A stretch of DNA of 64,000 nt from Pseudopyrenochaeta lycopersici. Taxonomy: Eukaryota > Ascomycota > Dothideomycetes > Pleosporales > Pseudopyrenochaetaceae. The DNA lies in the NCBI GenBank assembly GCA_003313425.1, contig NHZP01000030.1, forward strand, positions 434,001-498,000, read 5' to 3'. The notes beneath the pieces were generated by a model, which was not told where the DNA came from, ran no database searches, and saw only the letters and a list, made by a program, of their open reading frames with translations. Positions 1 through 14,849 of this stretch are shown one piece after another. Every line of letters begins with the position of its first letter. The first letter of the stretch is position 1. The position numbers and the translations under genes were made by a program.

Positions 1-3000
1 AAGTTTATAAAAGCTTCTGTTAGATTTAGTAAATTTTTACTTATTTTTACAACTAATAATAAGCAGTAATTTAAAGAATAGGTAAAATAAGTAATAAGCT
101 ATAGAGTTAGAGCCTCTAAAGATCCTTTAGCTGTGCAAGAATTAGAGTCTTTTTTAGTTATATATAAACTTAACTGTTAGGCGTAATAGGAAAAGAGAAG
201 GAAGTATACAGGTAGTTAAGTTAATACCCTGTATAAGAGGGTAGCTAACAAGATATAACCTATAAATATCCCTAAGGTATTAGATATTAAGGAGTTTAGG
301 CGTAAGAATTAGAAGTAATATACTATTAAACTATAACTCTTAAGAAAAAGTCTAAGACCTCCTAATATAGGGCCTTTTAATTACCTTTTTAAATATAGAC
401 ATGCAGTATTCCTATAAAGCATAAGATTAATACTAGAAAGGCTAGCCTTATAAAAGTTTAGATCTAAGTTAATAAAATTAGAAGTTTAGCTATTTATTAA
501 AATATTAATAAATAGAGAAGGTGCGATTACTTTTACTTTCTCTAAGACAGGACAAATTATTAAGGATATATGTCCTCTATATAAGATACAGACTATTAAA
601 TATAAAGCTTAGTAAGAAAAATTATTCTTAATAGCGCGAGCTGTTAAAGAAGAAGTAGTTATAATATTTAATAACAGACTTAATTAAGGGGTACTAGAAA
701 GATACGCTAGTTAGTACAGAAACTTATAGTTTCTAGTTAAAAAGAAGGATAAGAGTTATTAGATAATACTTAGGTTAATTAAGATAAACGTAGTGTCTCT
801 TAGGAATACTAATCTACCTCTAACAGTAGATAAATTCTCTAAGTATTTTAGTAGATGTCGTATTCTGTCTCTTATAGATCTATTCTTAGGATATAACTAG
901 ATTACACTTTATCTAGATAGCAGAGACATAACTGCCTTTTATATACTAGTTAGTTTACTTTAATACTATATAATAGTTTAAGGCGCGACTAACTTAGTTA
1001 TAGTCTTTTAGTAAGTAGTTATAAAGATTATAAAGGATTATTAGCTATATACTATTCCTTTTATAGATAATATTACTACTAGCAGTCTTAAAACTAACTA
1101 TAGAGGAGAAGAAGTATTTCCTAGAGTAAGAAGATATATATTAGAATACATTTAATAGCTAGATAGGGCCCTAGCTAATATAGAAAGAGCTAGAGCTATA
1201 ATTTTAAGTAAGAAGTATTATTAGGGAGTCTCTAGATTAGGGGTAGTTAGATATAAAGTTACTGCGCAAGAGAGATATCTAGATTAACAGAAAGTAGCTA
1301 AGATTCTAGATTAGCTAGAATATAGAAATATAAAAGAAGTAAGAGCGTTTATAGGTATCTGTATCTACTATAGGATATAGGTGCCTAGCTTTACTATTCG
1401 CGCAAAGCCCCAATTCTAGTTAATAAGGACTAGCGTTAAATAGACATAGCAGGAGGCTTAATAAGAGGCTATGCGTACCTTAAAGTAATATATTACTTTA
1501 GCCCTAGCGTTAGCAAGTCCTAATTATAAGAATAGAGGTATACTTTTTATAGTAGTAGACGTAAGTAAGGAAAGAGCAGGCGCGTCTCTTAAACAGATTA
1601 GAGTAGACAGAAAAAAACATCTGTGTTAATTTAAAAGTATAATATAGTTAAAAGCTAAGAGTCTCTAGCACTTAATAAAGCTTAAGTATAAGGTAGTATT
1701 ATAGGCGCTAAAGAAATTTAGAACCTAGCTATATAGATAATATTTTACTATTAAAACAGACGCTTAGATACTTATTTATTAACTTAATAGATTATCGCCT
1801 AACATTCCTAGGTTAGTCTAAAATAGGTAGCTCGCAGCTATCCTTACTTAGGACTTTAATATTAAGTATATTCTTAGAAAGAAGAATATTATTACGGATG
1901 CGTTATTACGTTATCTAAAGCTAGAAGGATAGGAACAGCTAGACGAGACTAAAGACAACCTTAAAGATTTTATTAAAAACCTAGTTACTAACCTTAAGTT
2001 TGCCTCGCCTGCTAAGATAAGTAAGGTACTAAATAAGTAATACTTAGATAAGTTAAAAGTAATTACTTAGTTCTTAATAAGATTTAAGAAGCCTAAAGGC
2101 CTTATAAGAGCATAACTTTAAGCGTAGAAAAAGAGGGTAATAAATTTCTTTATATAAGAAGGCTATCTATTCTAGAAGTCTATAAAGAATATAGCTATTT
2201 ATTAAGTTATAGATAATCCTAATCTTAAGACTATAGCTATATAGGAAATATATTAATAGATTAGTTATAAAAGAGTAAACAGCGTCTATTTAATGCTTAC
2301 TTAATAATACTAGTAGGAAAGAATACATAAAGAGGTGCGACGCACAATTATATTATGTAAATAGTGCTAGCAGAGATTATTAAGTTATAAGTAAGAGATA
2401 CTAATAAATACCTACTATTACGTATTATAGGAATAAGTTACTATAGACGTTATTTACATACTACATTATTAAGGAAAGAAATTTATTATAATTGCACGAG
2501 AATACCTTAGTAGATAGCTAGAGGCACGAGTAATAGCTAATAACAAGTTATCTACTATCGCTAAGTTTTTATATAAGGAAATCTTATATTACTAGAGTAT
2601 AATAAGGATACTTACTATAGACAGCGAACCTAATTTTAGAAAGGTAGTTAAAGCCCTTACTAAGATTTATTATATTAGGAAGATCTAGGCATTAGTATAT
2701 AACCTTTAGGCTATAGGAAAAATTAAGGGTAGTTATAAGCTAATATATAATGTACTAGTAAAGCTTCCTAGACCTTAAGTTAATAATCTTCTAATAGTAT
2801 TATAAGTAGATAGAATTTCTACTTAGAGTTAGACTAGATATTCTCCTTATTAGTTAGTTACTAGTTAGAATCTAGTACTTCTAATTAAGCTTACTCTTCT
2901 AATATAGTAGATATTGCTATTTAGATAAGTAATATTAAGAGGCTAGTTATTAGTAGTGCAAGCTATGCAGCTAGATTTAAGAGATTAATTTCTTAAGAAC

Positions 3001-3668
3001 GTAGTGTTAAGAACTAAGCGCCTACAACGCAAAAAGAAGGAATATTAGGATAATTATAAAGAGATTTATTAAGAATAAATTAAAGAAGATAACTTTATAC
3101 TAATATAAGACTTAGCTAGAGACATTAATATATTAAGAGATAAGAAGCTTATAAGTAGATAGCTAGGACTATATAAAGTCTTTTATACTAACTAAGATAA
3201 AGGTAACTATTAACTTATAGACTTTAACAGCACGTAATTTAGAAACACTACCCTAGGATAGAGACTTAAACTATAAGTACCTTAAAATAAAAGTAAGGTT
3301 ACTTAAGAGTATTAAGGTCGTGTAAAACTATAGAATCCTTCGTTATAAGATGCTAAAGCTAACCTTTTACTACTACCTACTTAATCTAATAACTCTTAAG
3401 ATAATAAGTTTATAGTTATTAAAAATCCTAACTAAGACGCGATTTAGTTATAAGAGATAGAGAATAATCCTCCTATAAACTTAGATTTATCTAAAGATAT
3501 AATACAGCTAACTATACGCAGCTATCCTATTATTATACTAAGATCTTTAACAGAGACTAAGAGATAATAATATATTTAAATACCTAATTTAGAAATTAAT
3601 TCTAACTTAGAAGATAAGCTTGTTTAAGCCTAGGGGACGGGCTTTTATCTTAAAGTAGAGGAGGGGCT
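1..3668 (+). mobile_element. RIP-degraded Ty3/Gypsy pol remnant, left end outside window
   Basis: All readable coding is on the plus strand and broken by TAA/TAG. Near 800-945 a reverse transcriptase is recognisable (a run reading SLIDLFLGYN followed by SRDITAF). At 1349-1380 comes the Gypsy RNase H lead-in (FIGICIYYR), at about 1535-1600 the RNase H core (VDVSKERAGASLKQI), and at 1860-1917 the end of RNase H (ILRKKNIITDALLR, normally ADALSR). Around 2460-2650 there is integrase-like sequence. A purine-rich tract (aaagtagaggagggg, about 3652-3666) sits where a polypurine tract before a 3' LTR would lie. The order RT, RNase H, integrase is that of Gypsy, not Copia. No 5' LTR or gag is in the window. 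Nothing here can be expressed. Confidence 0.78.
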
Positions 3669-4790
3669 GTATTTCCTTTATTAAACTTTTGTATATTTTT
3701 ACATATTTAGTATTACATACACGCAGCGCAACCCCCTAGACACATAAAAATAAGTTAAAATTAAACAAAATATTATTTAGAGTTACCAGGAGGTTAATCT
3801 CCTTGCTACGTAATTAAAAATAGTAGAGAAACTAAGGCATTAAAGAATCTAGCTAATTAGTAATCGCTAGGTAAGCTTAGTAAGACCTGCTAAAAGCTAA
3901 TTAGCTAGATAACTTAATATCTGCGCTAATAGGAATAACGCAACCACAAGATTACGAAGCGATAATTCAAAGATGCAGAATTAATTAAAGAAGGTAGAAA
4001 ATAAGATAATTAATATTTTAAAAGTGTAAAGGTAAGTTTATAGCTACGTTTAGTAGTAAGATAAGACTTACTTAGGAAACGTTCCTAAGTAGCTAACTCT
4101 TAAGAGGACCTGCTATACTAGCTAATTAAATAATAAGAAGGAGTTAAAATAATAGTAACTTTACTTTTTACTACGTTAACGAGCCTTAGCAGGGCTTTTA
4201 AGTAATGTTAGGGAGGGAAAGATACTCTCTACTACTTAAACCCCCTCTAAATCTTAAGCCTGCAGTTAATCCTATAGGGCCTAAGTTTCTCTTTATTACT
4301 TCCTATTACTATCTATTAAAACTTTCTAAAGTAGACACATAAGTGCCTGTTAGGTACAAACTTTAAGTAATATTATAGCTGCCTTAGACACCTAAACAGC
4401 CTAAGAAGCGTCTACCTCTACTGTTAAATCTAAATCCTTAACTAACTACAACTATAATTAAGCCTGCGCTAACAGAGATTATATAATTTACTAGTAAAGA
4501 AGCTATTAAAGACTACAGAACTAAGCTTAAGCGTTATAGTAACGTTAAAGTCTCTTAGCACGCAGGGATTACAGTAGACACTTAGGTTTAAAGCTTACTA
4601 TAAGTCTTACCTGTTAAATAGAAGGGCATAGTAGATAATTAGATAGTAGCCTTAGTAACTTACTTTAATAAGACTTTAACTCTTATTATTGCAACTAGAG
4701 AATTTCTAAAAGGAAGACTAAGCCTAATATTATAGTATAGAAGTATTACTGCTTTTAAGTAGTAATATCCTATACTTAAGGATATAGACA
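3669..4790. other. RIPped AT-rich stretch; possible LTR start of the upstream Gypsy
   Basis: Directly after the purine tract the sequence starts TGTATTTCC, which would fit an LTR beginning with TG, but I found no second copy or clear CA end, so the LTR is not proven. The rest up to about 4.8 kb is TpA-rich with no recognisable protein. Confidence 0.3.
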
Positions 4791-7174
4791 CTTATAAGAA
4801 GAAGAGGAAAAAGAAGATAGAGAGCGCGTTTGCCTATCTAGACAAACACTATCAGCATATACTAAGGTAAGTTCTTATTCTATATTTTATTTAAGTAGTA
4901 TACTTATACTCTAGCGTAATAGTAGTCTAATAGTTACTACGCAGGACCTTACTAGATAACCTTACTCCCTTCCTTAATATAGCTCTTTACTATTAATAAT
5001 AATCTATAAGGAGGAGGTAGGATAGATTTATTAATATTACTAACTAAAAAGAAGTACGTTAGTAGATAGCTAATATACTTACTTAGATAAAGAAGTATTA
5101 TAAGGACAGCAACGCTAAATTACGTAGTATTATTAATAAGTATAAGATACCTACCTCTAAGATTACAGCTAATAATATAGACACGCGCTCTAGATAAGGG
5201 TACCTTAACTAGATATTCTAGATAGAGGTAATTAAATAGTATAGAAAGTAATTATATGTAAGGATAAAGCTTTCTCTAAATATAACTATTCCGCTTAAGT
5301 AGCTATAAGAGAATTATTTTAGGTATTATAAGTAGACTAAGTTACTTCTTCCTACTACTAGTAATAGTAAGAATAATTCTATAACTAAAGTTAGCGTCTA
5401 GATAATAGCCTTAGTAATATCTGCCTCTAAACGTATTAGAAGCTAAAGCCTTACTACTTTATTAAATATTAGAGGGCGTACGTAAGTTATTAAGCGTTCT
5501 AGTCTTAGTTACTAACGTATAAGTAAAAAATTTAGAAGTAATATCTAGAATAAGCTAAAGAAGCTAGGCGAGCCTTAAATAGATAGGCTGTCTATTATAG
5601 CTAAAAGTATTTAAGAAATCTAGCTAGAAGAATAACGTTTAAGAGAAAATAGGCGCACTTAATAATAAGTTAAGGTAGTAGAGGCTCTTTAAGAGAAATT
5701 CTATCTTAGGCAGCGTTAGAGATTTCTCTCTATATAGCCTCTTACTCTAGATAAGATTTACGTAAAAGACTTAGAGTTAGTAAGGTAGTTACGTAAAGAG
5801 TTAGAAATACTGCTAGTAATACTTAATAACAGTATTAACGTTTAAGACTTAATTAAAGAAGATATCTTACTTAAAACTAGTATTATAGTAAAATTACGTA
5901 AAGGATATAACTATATAAATAAATAGTCTACTCTAGTTAAGATAACTATATTACTTACGTCTAGGAAGTTAAATAATAGTAAGCGTGTCTAGCTAATTAA
6001 TACCTAGTATTAAGAGTGTGTAAATTTTAGCACTCTTAAAGATAGGCAAGGTAGTTAGGTATTTAACTATTATAGGGTGTGCTAGTAATATTACTATTAC
6101 GTAGCTAGTAAGATAGGCTTACTTACTTAAAGCCTTAGTATTTTAAATATAGTTTAGCTACTTAAGATACTTTACTATTATTAGGATTAATAGGGTTAGC
6201 TTTAATTAGACCTAGTAACTTAAGTTCTGTTCTTAGCCTTATTTTAAAGAGACTATACGCATTAAGACCTAAAGAGCTGTTATTATTACTTAGGAAAAGT
6301 TTAAGTCTAAATTAACTAGGATAAAGTTACTAAGGCTCTTAATTAGAGAGTATATATTAAAGCATTTAAGGAGTATAGTAGTATTACCTATAACGCCTTT
6401 AGCTAGATTTTTAAAGATCCTAAGCTAGTCTTAATCTTTAATTAAAGTTTTAATATATACCTCTACTATACGCAGCTAATTAATAGTAAGAGTAACCTTA
6501 GCTAGTATTAGGTAATATATTATTTATTAATGCAGCAGCTTATATAAGGTAACGTTAAATACTAGCTACTATACGTAGTCTTATAAAAAGAGCCTAACCT
6601 AATTTCTTACTCTTACTACATAAAATATACTAAGCCTAGGAATAAGACTTACTTCTATTATATTAACTTAAATATCTCTAAGGCTGTATACTTAGGTAGA
6701 GGCGTAGATATTATCTAAAGAAGCGTCTCTTTTAATAATAAAGATAAAGATAACTATACGTAGATACTACGTAGCTTTTATAATATTATCTATAAGTACT
6801 AAAATTAGCAAGAAAACTTAGAACTTAAGAACTCTACTAGTTATATTAAGGAATAGGATAATAAGAGGGACTATCTAGAGAGTTACAGCGCAAAATTCCT
6901 TAACGTTAAATAGTTTAGTTAGCCTTACAAGGCTAGTTACGTCTGTATCTCTAATCCTAGGCTACCTTATAGATCTACTAGGCCTATAACTAAGTAATAA
7001 TAAACTATCTTACCTTAGTTTATTAAGGTAGAAGAGGATATAACTATAATAGAGATTCCTAAGATAGGCTCCTATTAAGAGCTTACTGCTACCTTTTAAA
7101 GCTTAACTACTGCGCTAAAGTTACCTTCTAGACACTTAAATTACTATAGTAGCGTTAAGTAGGCCTTTCTTAGA

Positions 7175-8680
<1,506 letters not shown>

Positions 8681-8689
8681 TAGCTACTA

Positions 8690-11460
8690 TTAATAGATAT
8701 AGTACTAATTTTAATAATAGGATAAGACTAGCTTATTCTATCGCTTACGTAGAAATATAGCTCTATTATACTCTAGAATCTACTAGTGCCTTTATCTAGC
8801 TTCTATTAAGCTTAATATTTAGCTTAAGGAGTCCTTATACGCCTATTACGTATAAAGTTTATAGTTCTTACCTATTAGTAAGCGTGATTTTAAAAAAAGT
8901 TCCTCTTAATACCTATTTAGTATCTTAACGTCTTTATACTTAAGGTAGTTAGAGTTAAGGTACGTTTACTATTATTACTAATTATATTCTCTATTAAAGA
9001 TAAGCTATATTACTATAGTAGCTATAGGATTATTATTCCCTAGAAAATAGAGGATAGTCCTCTTATCTTATAGGTAGTTATCGCATTTAACTTTAAGATA
9101 ATTATACTATTAGTATTTATATTAGTAAAATAAGTAAGGGAAGTATCCTTATTCTATTTTACTTAAATAATATATTATATATAGGTTTGTAGTGTAAAAA
9201 GACTAGTAAATAATACTATATTACTTATTACGTAGGTCTATTAAGTAGTCTAGTACTAGTTTCTATAGTCCCTTACGCATAGTATATAGGGTTTAAGCTA
9301 CCTCTATACGCTTATAATAGTCTCTAGCTTCTTCTTCTATAAGAAGCTAGTTAGGGTTAACGTTCTTCTTATTATCCTCCTAATATATTTATTATTTAAG
9401 CTAAGTATAAGTATCTTACTTCTTACTATCTATAAGTATAATCTTACTATAAGAATTAACTTAAAGGTACTCTTATTATACTAGGTTCTTAGTACTTAGT
9501 ATATATAAAGCGTCTTCTTATATTAGTAGTAGTAGTATTTAGCGTTATAATATATATTTAGGGGTCTTAACTATTAGAGGTTCTAGTACTTATATTTATC
9601 TAGCTTATTAAAGTTTCTATAGTACGTCCCTAATACTTATAGGTTACTATACTTTCTTAGCTTTCTCTACTTACTCTTATATTACTTTTATATAATATTT
9701 AAGGTAATTATAATATTCTTATAATATATCTTATATTACTTATTTAGCTAGAATAATTATACTTATTCCCTATACTATAGCTGCTTCCTATTCTACTAAA
9801 GTAAGCGTATTAATATATTATACTTTATATATATATTATGCGTATAGTTAGTAGTTAAGTTCTATAATATCTTTTTCTGCCTCTATAGGCGTTAATAGCC
9901 TTAGGGTTCCTAGTTAATACTAGTTCTAAAAGTTTTCTCTTTTTTAATCTTTAGTTAGAAGTACTATAGTATTACTAAGGTCTTCTTTAGTATCTTTATA
10001 GACTAGGGATAAAGAGCTACTGCTTTCTTCTTTATTTTTACTATACTAGGTTCCTAGAATCTCTATCTTAGTAGGTTCCTAGAGAGGTAGCTGTAGTATC
10101 TCTATATCTTAAGCTTCTTCTCTTTAGGTAGTAACAACTTCCTATATTCTATTATTACTATTTCTTTCTTCTATAGCTAATATATTAATCTAAGAGGTTA
10201 CTTTATTTCTTTTTCTATAGTTTTTAGCTATATAGCTTTTCTTATTATAGTTAAAGTAAGTTATTTCTTTTTTCTTCCTGCCCTTACTTAACTTTTCCTT
10301 ATTAAGGTTATCTAGATATATTACCTTAGGGCCTTTAGATATATACTATCTAGGTACTCCTTATAGCTAATATTAGTATTATAGGTAGCTATTATTTAGC
10401 TTATTATAATAATCCTTCTAGAGTTTCTTATCTTCTTTTATTTATCCTAGTAGTTATCCTCTAAGTTATATATAGAGCTCGTAGAGCTCTATATCTAGTT
10501 AGATAGTTTTATTAATTAGATTATCTAGCGTAGTAATGCTTATACTAGAGCGTATTAGTTTAGTTTAGACGTCTGTTTTTAGGCCTTATTTATATATAGT
10601 TTTTAGGGTGTCGTTATTCTAGTTAGTTTATCTAGTATACCCTAAAAACTTATTAGCGTAATTAGCTGCAGACTAGGTTTACTATATATTCTAGATTTTA
10701 CATTCTATAATAGTAGTCTCGTTTAGTAGTCTAAATACTTATTACATATGTATCTTAAATTCTCCTATATCTTTAAATATCTTAATTAGCTCCTTTAGTT
10801 TAGTTCTTTTACCTAGGTACTTAACTAAGTAAGGCTTTACCTACTTAGCAGCTTCGCCCCTTATATAGCTTATTATAAGTACTACTTAGTTATTATTATC
10901 TATAGTAGTTATATTAAACTTAAAGAATAAGTTAAACTAAAGTACCTATTCTTTAAGCTTAAATTAATCCCTATAGAAGAAGTCTAGTTTAGTAACAGCG
11001 TTACCTAGTCTAGTAGTATAGTAGGCCGCGTTTTCTATATAATTATTACTTATCTTAAAGGTGTTTAAAGTATAAAGATCTTAAAGGCTATTAGTAAGGA
11101 TAATTAATAAGACTATAAGGTTAGTTCTCTAGGATAGAGTAAGGGACTATATAAAAGAGGGGGTTTAGTACTAAGATAGTAAGAGGGTGCTTCTATAAAG
11201 AGTACTAAGAGTTAAGAATAATTAGTATTACTATTACTATACTATAAGGTATAATATTAAGTTAAACACACTAAGCTATAAGGGCTTATTATAACAATCT
11301 ATATACATAGAGGTTATACACGTTGCTTAGTGTGCTCGATGTGCTTAGTACTACTAATTATACTAATCAACTGAGCACGTTATGTAATCTTAGTTGTTGG
11401 TCCAATGTCTGCGAGGTTTACTGGAGACGCTGGGTACAGGGTCTTGGCAGGATCGTAACA
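8690..11460 (-). mobile_element. RIPped retrotransposon gag remnant with CCHC zinc-knuckle trace
   Basis: On the minus strand, 10263-10203 reads FNYNKKSYIAKNYRKRN, which is a CCHC knuckle after RIP (Cys to Tyr, Gly to Ser, His to Tyr). Upstream (about 11.1-10.3 kb) is gag-like, downstream to about 9.0 kb is a Gag C-terminal-like part; no RT, RNase H or integrase was recognised, so it is truncated or a gag-only element. At the right edge about 11290-11459 is much less mutated and, read on the minus strand, starts TGTTACGATCC, a common start of fungal Gypsy LTRs; it is a candidate LTR, without a second copy here. The left part abuts the inverted-repeat arm. Confidence 0.55.
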
Positions 11461-12078
11461 TATAGACGTTCTTTATAACTTAAGATATATATAAAATTAG
11501 ATACTTAGAACCCTTTTAACTATTCTTTATATATGTAGATAAATATTTAGTCTGTACTACGTTTAAGCGCGAAAATTATAAAGATTAATACTAGTAGCTA
11601 AATATATATATTTAGCTATTTAAGTAATTTTAGACTGTAGATAAAAGGAAAGTATTACTAGCATAAGGGGTAAGAGCTAGCTATAGAAGATTGTAACCTA
11701 AAAATAGGACTAGTTAGTCCTTAACACCTTATATCCCTAGGAGCTAATTAGGGCCTAATTTTAGACCCTCTTTATGCTGCTTAGGAAGGAAATTAGGCGA
11801 AATCACGCTAGCTTATGTTAGCTCACAGCGAGCTTAGGGTTGCTCAGCCATAACTTAAGCTGCTTACTCATTACTTATATTACACCCCTGCGTAACTTAA
11901 GATCAAATCTAGAAAAAGCTTTGTGTAGGAGTAGATTTCACTTAATTGTTATCCGCTATTATAGTTTACTGATTTATTCCTGCATTAGCTCTTCTCTTTG
12001 TGTTAACCACATTAGCAGCCGTCCCAACCGTAGGCAGATGAATGAGATACATAATAACAGTCTTTGCCATAGTGTTCC
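11461..12078. other. Border from RIPped DNA into gene island 1
   Basis: TpA-rich sequence up to about 11.82 kb gives way within about 100 bp to sequence with normal CpA content. I see no gene. The ORF starting at 11840 on the plus strand runs antisense into the neighbouring gene's 3' end and is not supported. Confidence 0.6.
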
Positions 12079-14262
12079 TCATTTATACAATCGTTCTTTT
12101 CGAATTTTCGCAATGCTACTATCCTCGTTAACAACTCCAATCGCGAGATTTCCCGTGTCAGCTGTCCCATCAACGTCTCCGAATTGGACCTTTACGTCTT
12201 GCAGTAGCCTTGACCTGTCTGAAGCATCTAAGAAGGTTCCGTTCAATGGCAAGGGTAGCGAAGAGTTGTTTCTCAATACCAAGCTTGATATATTCATCAT
12301 CAGGTCCGGTCCGTAGATCAGAAATGCCCTCGCGACCGGTGGAACAAAACTCGCGGTGATGAGTAACGACGAAGCGATACACAATGCAGCAATCCATCCA
12401 ACATGGGCTACGAGGATTTCAGTTTCTGTGCTTTTCGTACCCATGGCTAACCATGCTCGTGATCTCTCCCCGCCGCCTTGCCACTGGCTTTGGTCATGGT
12501 AAGGCCAGGATATATTATCATGCAAGAATGAACGGCCTTCTAGACCTGCAGGCACTGCATAACGCCCATTCATACCAATCCAGTACCCATTAAGTAGCTG
12601 ACCAAGTCGAATGGCGACGATATGAGTAGCAACTGGTCCTCTCGGAGGCTCCATATTTCTACTCAACACAATTGGCCGCTTTGGATCTAGCATATAGGCA
12701 TCGTTGGGATATAGATTGTACTGACTTGAGCCATCGTTGGATTTCATGAAGCCGTGCGCTAATTTGTGCCAAATGTACTCTTCCTCTGCCTCCATATCCA
12801 GCTGAGTGTATGCGGGTGGAGGATGGGGAATGCGTGACCGCCGAATTTTGGAAATGGAGCATGTGAGAATAGTAGGGCAGGCGACAATCACCTCGGCGTA
12901 GCTGGTCTCCACTTTGCACTGCATTGGCTTAAGTGTGTTATCTTTTGGCTCGTAGTAGAATTGGAAGGGTAGCAGATCGTGCGAGGCCAATGAAGCCCTT
13001 GCTGCATTGCTCTCAAACCAGCCCATTCTACCAGCCGAACCGGTAATGTTGTAACTGCCTGTGAAGCCGGGCTGACCGAATTTGCTCATATTCCAAGTTG
13101 ACGGGATCTCCGTAGAGCAGTCGATGGTGAGGTACAAGGTCTCTATTTTGACCTCATAATCGATGAAGTCGGAGATATTCATGCCTGACATGGGTATGCC
13201 TATAAGTGAAGTAAATGTATCCCCATCCGTGTCCTCTGTAGTATGCCATCCTTCGCTGTCTCCAGTAGATATTTTCTCATAGTGCTCCAATCGAGGCACT
13301 CTTACATTGCCCCAGGTATCTCGTGGCGAACCCTCGATAGATGCGTGACTCATGATGGCAGACAATAATAAAGAATCAGCCTGCGACTCTCCGTGGTAAC
13401 CCCAACCGAAGTTACGAGTATTGCCATCGGGCACCATGTATTCGAACCTCGCTGGTTGCCTGGATACCTTCGTGTCGGAAGACATCTGACGAAATGAGGC
13501 TTGGCCGCCGATCGGCGAAAGTGCCCACATCACGATTAGTCCAAGACCAAGAGGTCTAATGACTCGAAGCTGTATCTGTGAAGTGACAGTACTCGTCAAT
13601 GAAGTGCTGCCTGCAAGTACGTCAAGTACACTGATGACTTCACCTTTCTCTAGTCGCCACAACAGTATTGAGTGCGCTGCACGGCCTAGTACGGAGGCGA
13701 AGAGTAATGGGAATACCGTTGGACCCTAGCACGGTTAGATATGAAATATGGTTGAATTAATCAAACTTGCCCAGGTAGTTGCGTCACGCAAAGCTTTGGA
13801 TGCGCGTGGATGCTCCTTGACTGATGCCTGGTCGTAAGCCTTGACAATGAAAGCAAAGACCAGAAATGCGACTGAGCTAGAGATTAAAATTATATCAATA
13901 ATTGCATTCCATACTTTTAAACAGATAGTTGGCACAATAGGCTTGGCTGATGTTGGCCATCCTCGAGCATATAGCGTCTCGGCTACTTTCGCATGGAGAC
14001 CTATCGGTGAAATACCCGTATGAAGGCCATCAGTGGAGTCATTCGTGGTGAAGCTGTCGGCGGGGGGTAGTCTCGCATTTGATCTCTCTGGATCGCAATA
14101 TGCATCGCCCGTCGTCAGTGGCGCTGCATCTCCAACTTGTGATAACAAAGCTGCGCTGTCAGTAAACTCATCGGCCGGCAACCTGCGTGGATCTAAAAGC
14201 TCTAGATGGAAATCCGAGTTGTGAGAATGCTGATCGAAAATATCGTAATCGTTGTTCTGCAT
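12079..14262 (-). CDS. Large fungal membrane protein of unknown function, 712 aa, two exons
   Basis: Exon 1 is 14262-13771 and exon 2 is 13725-12079. The intron (13770-13726, 45 nt) is of the GC-AG type: TGG|GCAAGT...CTAACCGTGCTAG|GGT, phase 0, with a perfect CTAAC branch site. Splicing joins an N-terminal Ser/Asp/His-rich cytosolic tail and first membrane segment (about residues 119-141) to GPTVFPLLF, the start of a second hydrophobic stretch (165-187); a third is at 223-238 and a C-terminal one at about 601-625. Between lies a large, probably extracytoplasmic region with several N-x-S/T sites. I recognise the general pattern (GPTVFP near the first membrane segments, xxxMWALSPIGGQAS, a late single membrane helix, then LLQDVKVQFGDV) as a widespread fungal family without known function. 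The start is the first ATG in frame; upstream codons lack ATG. Nothing looks broken. Confidence 0.82.
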
Positions 14263-14507
14263 GCTGAAAGAGAGTGAATCTGATCGACTAGCTGAACAAT
14301 GAGAGCCCTGAAGAGAGAATTGTGTTAGATACAATTTTTAGTTCAGGCTGAGGTGAGATGGGCGCAATAAGCGGTGCCGCAATGCCGTGCTACAGGAACA
14401 TTACTACCGAAGCCTGACGTCACTCTGCATTTCACTCAACGCGTGCCATGGGAGTTAAAATGAGAAAAGAACGAAATGTTGTAACGGCGCTCGCTAAATT
14501 AATAACG

Positions 14508-14762
14508 TTAATATTGTAGGTACGGTGCAACTCTGATAGTCATGCCGCTACAATGTACAGTTACAAGCGTCGTGTTTATAGCATGGGCTCGCACGTTCAC
14601 GCTGGCATTTGCCGCAGCCTCGCGGCTTATAGGTACCGTCACTGGAGCGCTCTTGGCCGGCTTACTCTTTGAGCTGACTGAATAGATGTGGCCCTTGCTT
14701 TTTATGTAAGCGCAGCCATTTCCATATCGTGAAATGATCACCTGACGTAGTGCCGGCGCCAT
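14508..14762 (-). CDS. Possible small ORF, 84 aa, unrecognised
   Basis: The ATG lies in a good fungal start context (CCAAAATGGC). The product is basic and Ser/Ala-rich, with no signal peptide or known motif. It lies upstream of the membrane-protein gene on the same strand, so it could also be an upstream exon, a leader ORF or chance. No function is proposed. Confidence 0.22.
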   Translation of the reverse strand: MAPALRQVIISRYGNGCAYIKSKGHIYSVSSKSKPAKSAPVTVPISREAAANASVNVRAHAINTTLVTVHCSGMTIRVAPYLQY

Positions 14763-14849
14763 TTTGGCTAGGACTGTTTCGGGTGCATTTTTCTTTCTGC
14801 ATTTTTCGATGCGGAGAGTTTTTGGAAAAACATCGACGCGTCAATTATG

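Noticed and set aside
11840..12316. 158-codon plus-strand ORF at the island border
   Set aside because: Overlaps the 3' end of the membrane-protein gene in antisense and has no recognisable feature.
12170..12919. Additional short ORFs on both strands within the membrane-protein gene
   Set aside because: Out-of-frame shadows of the long exon, with no start context or family features.
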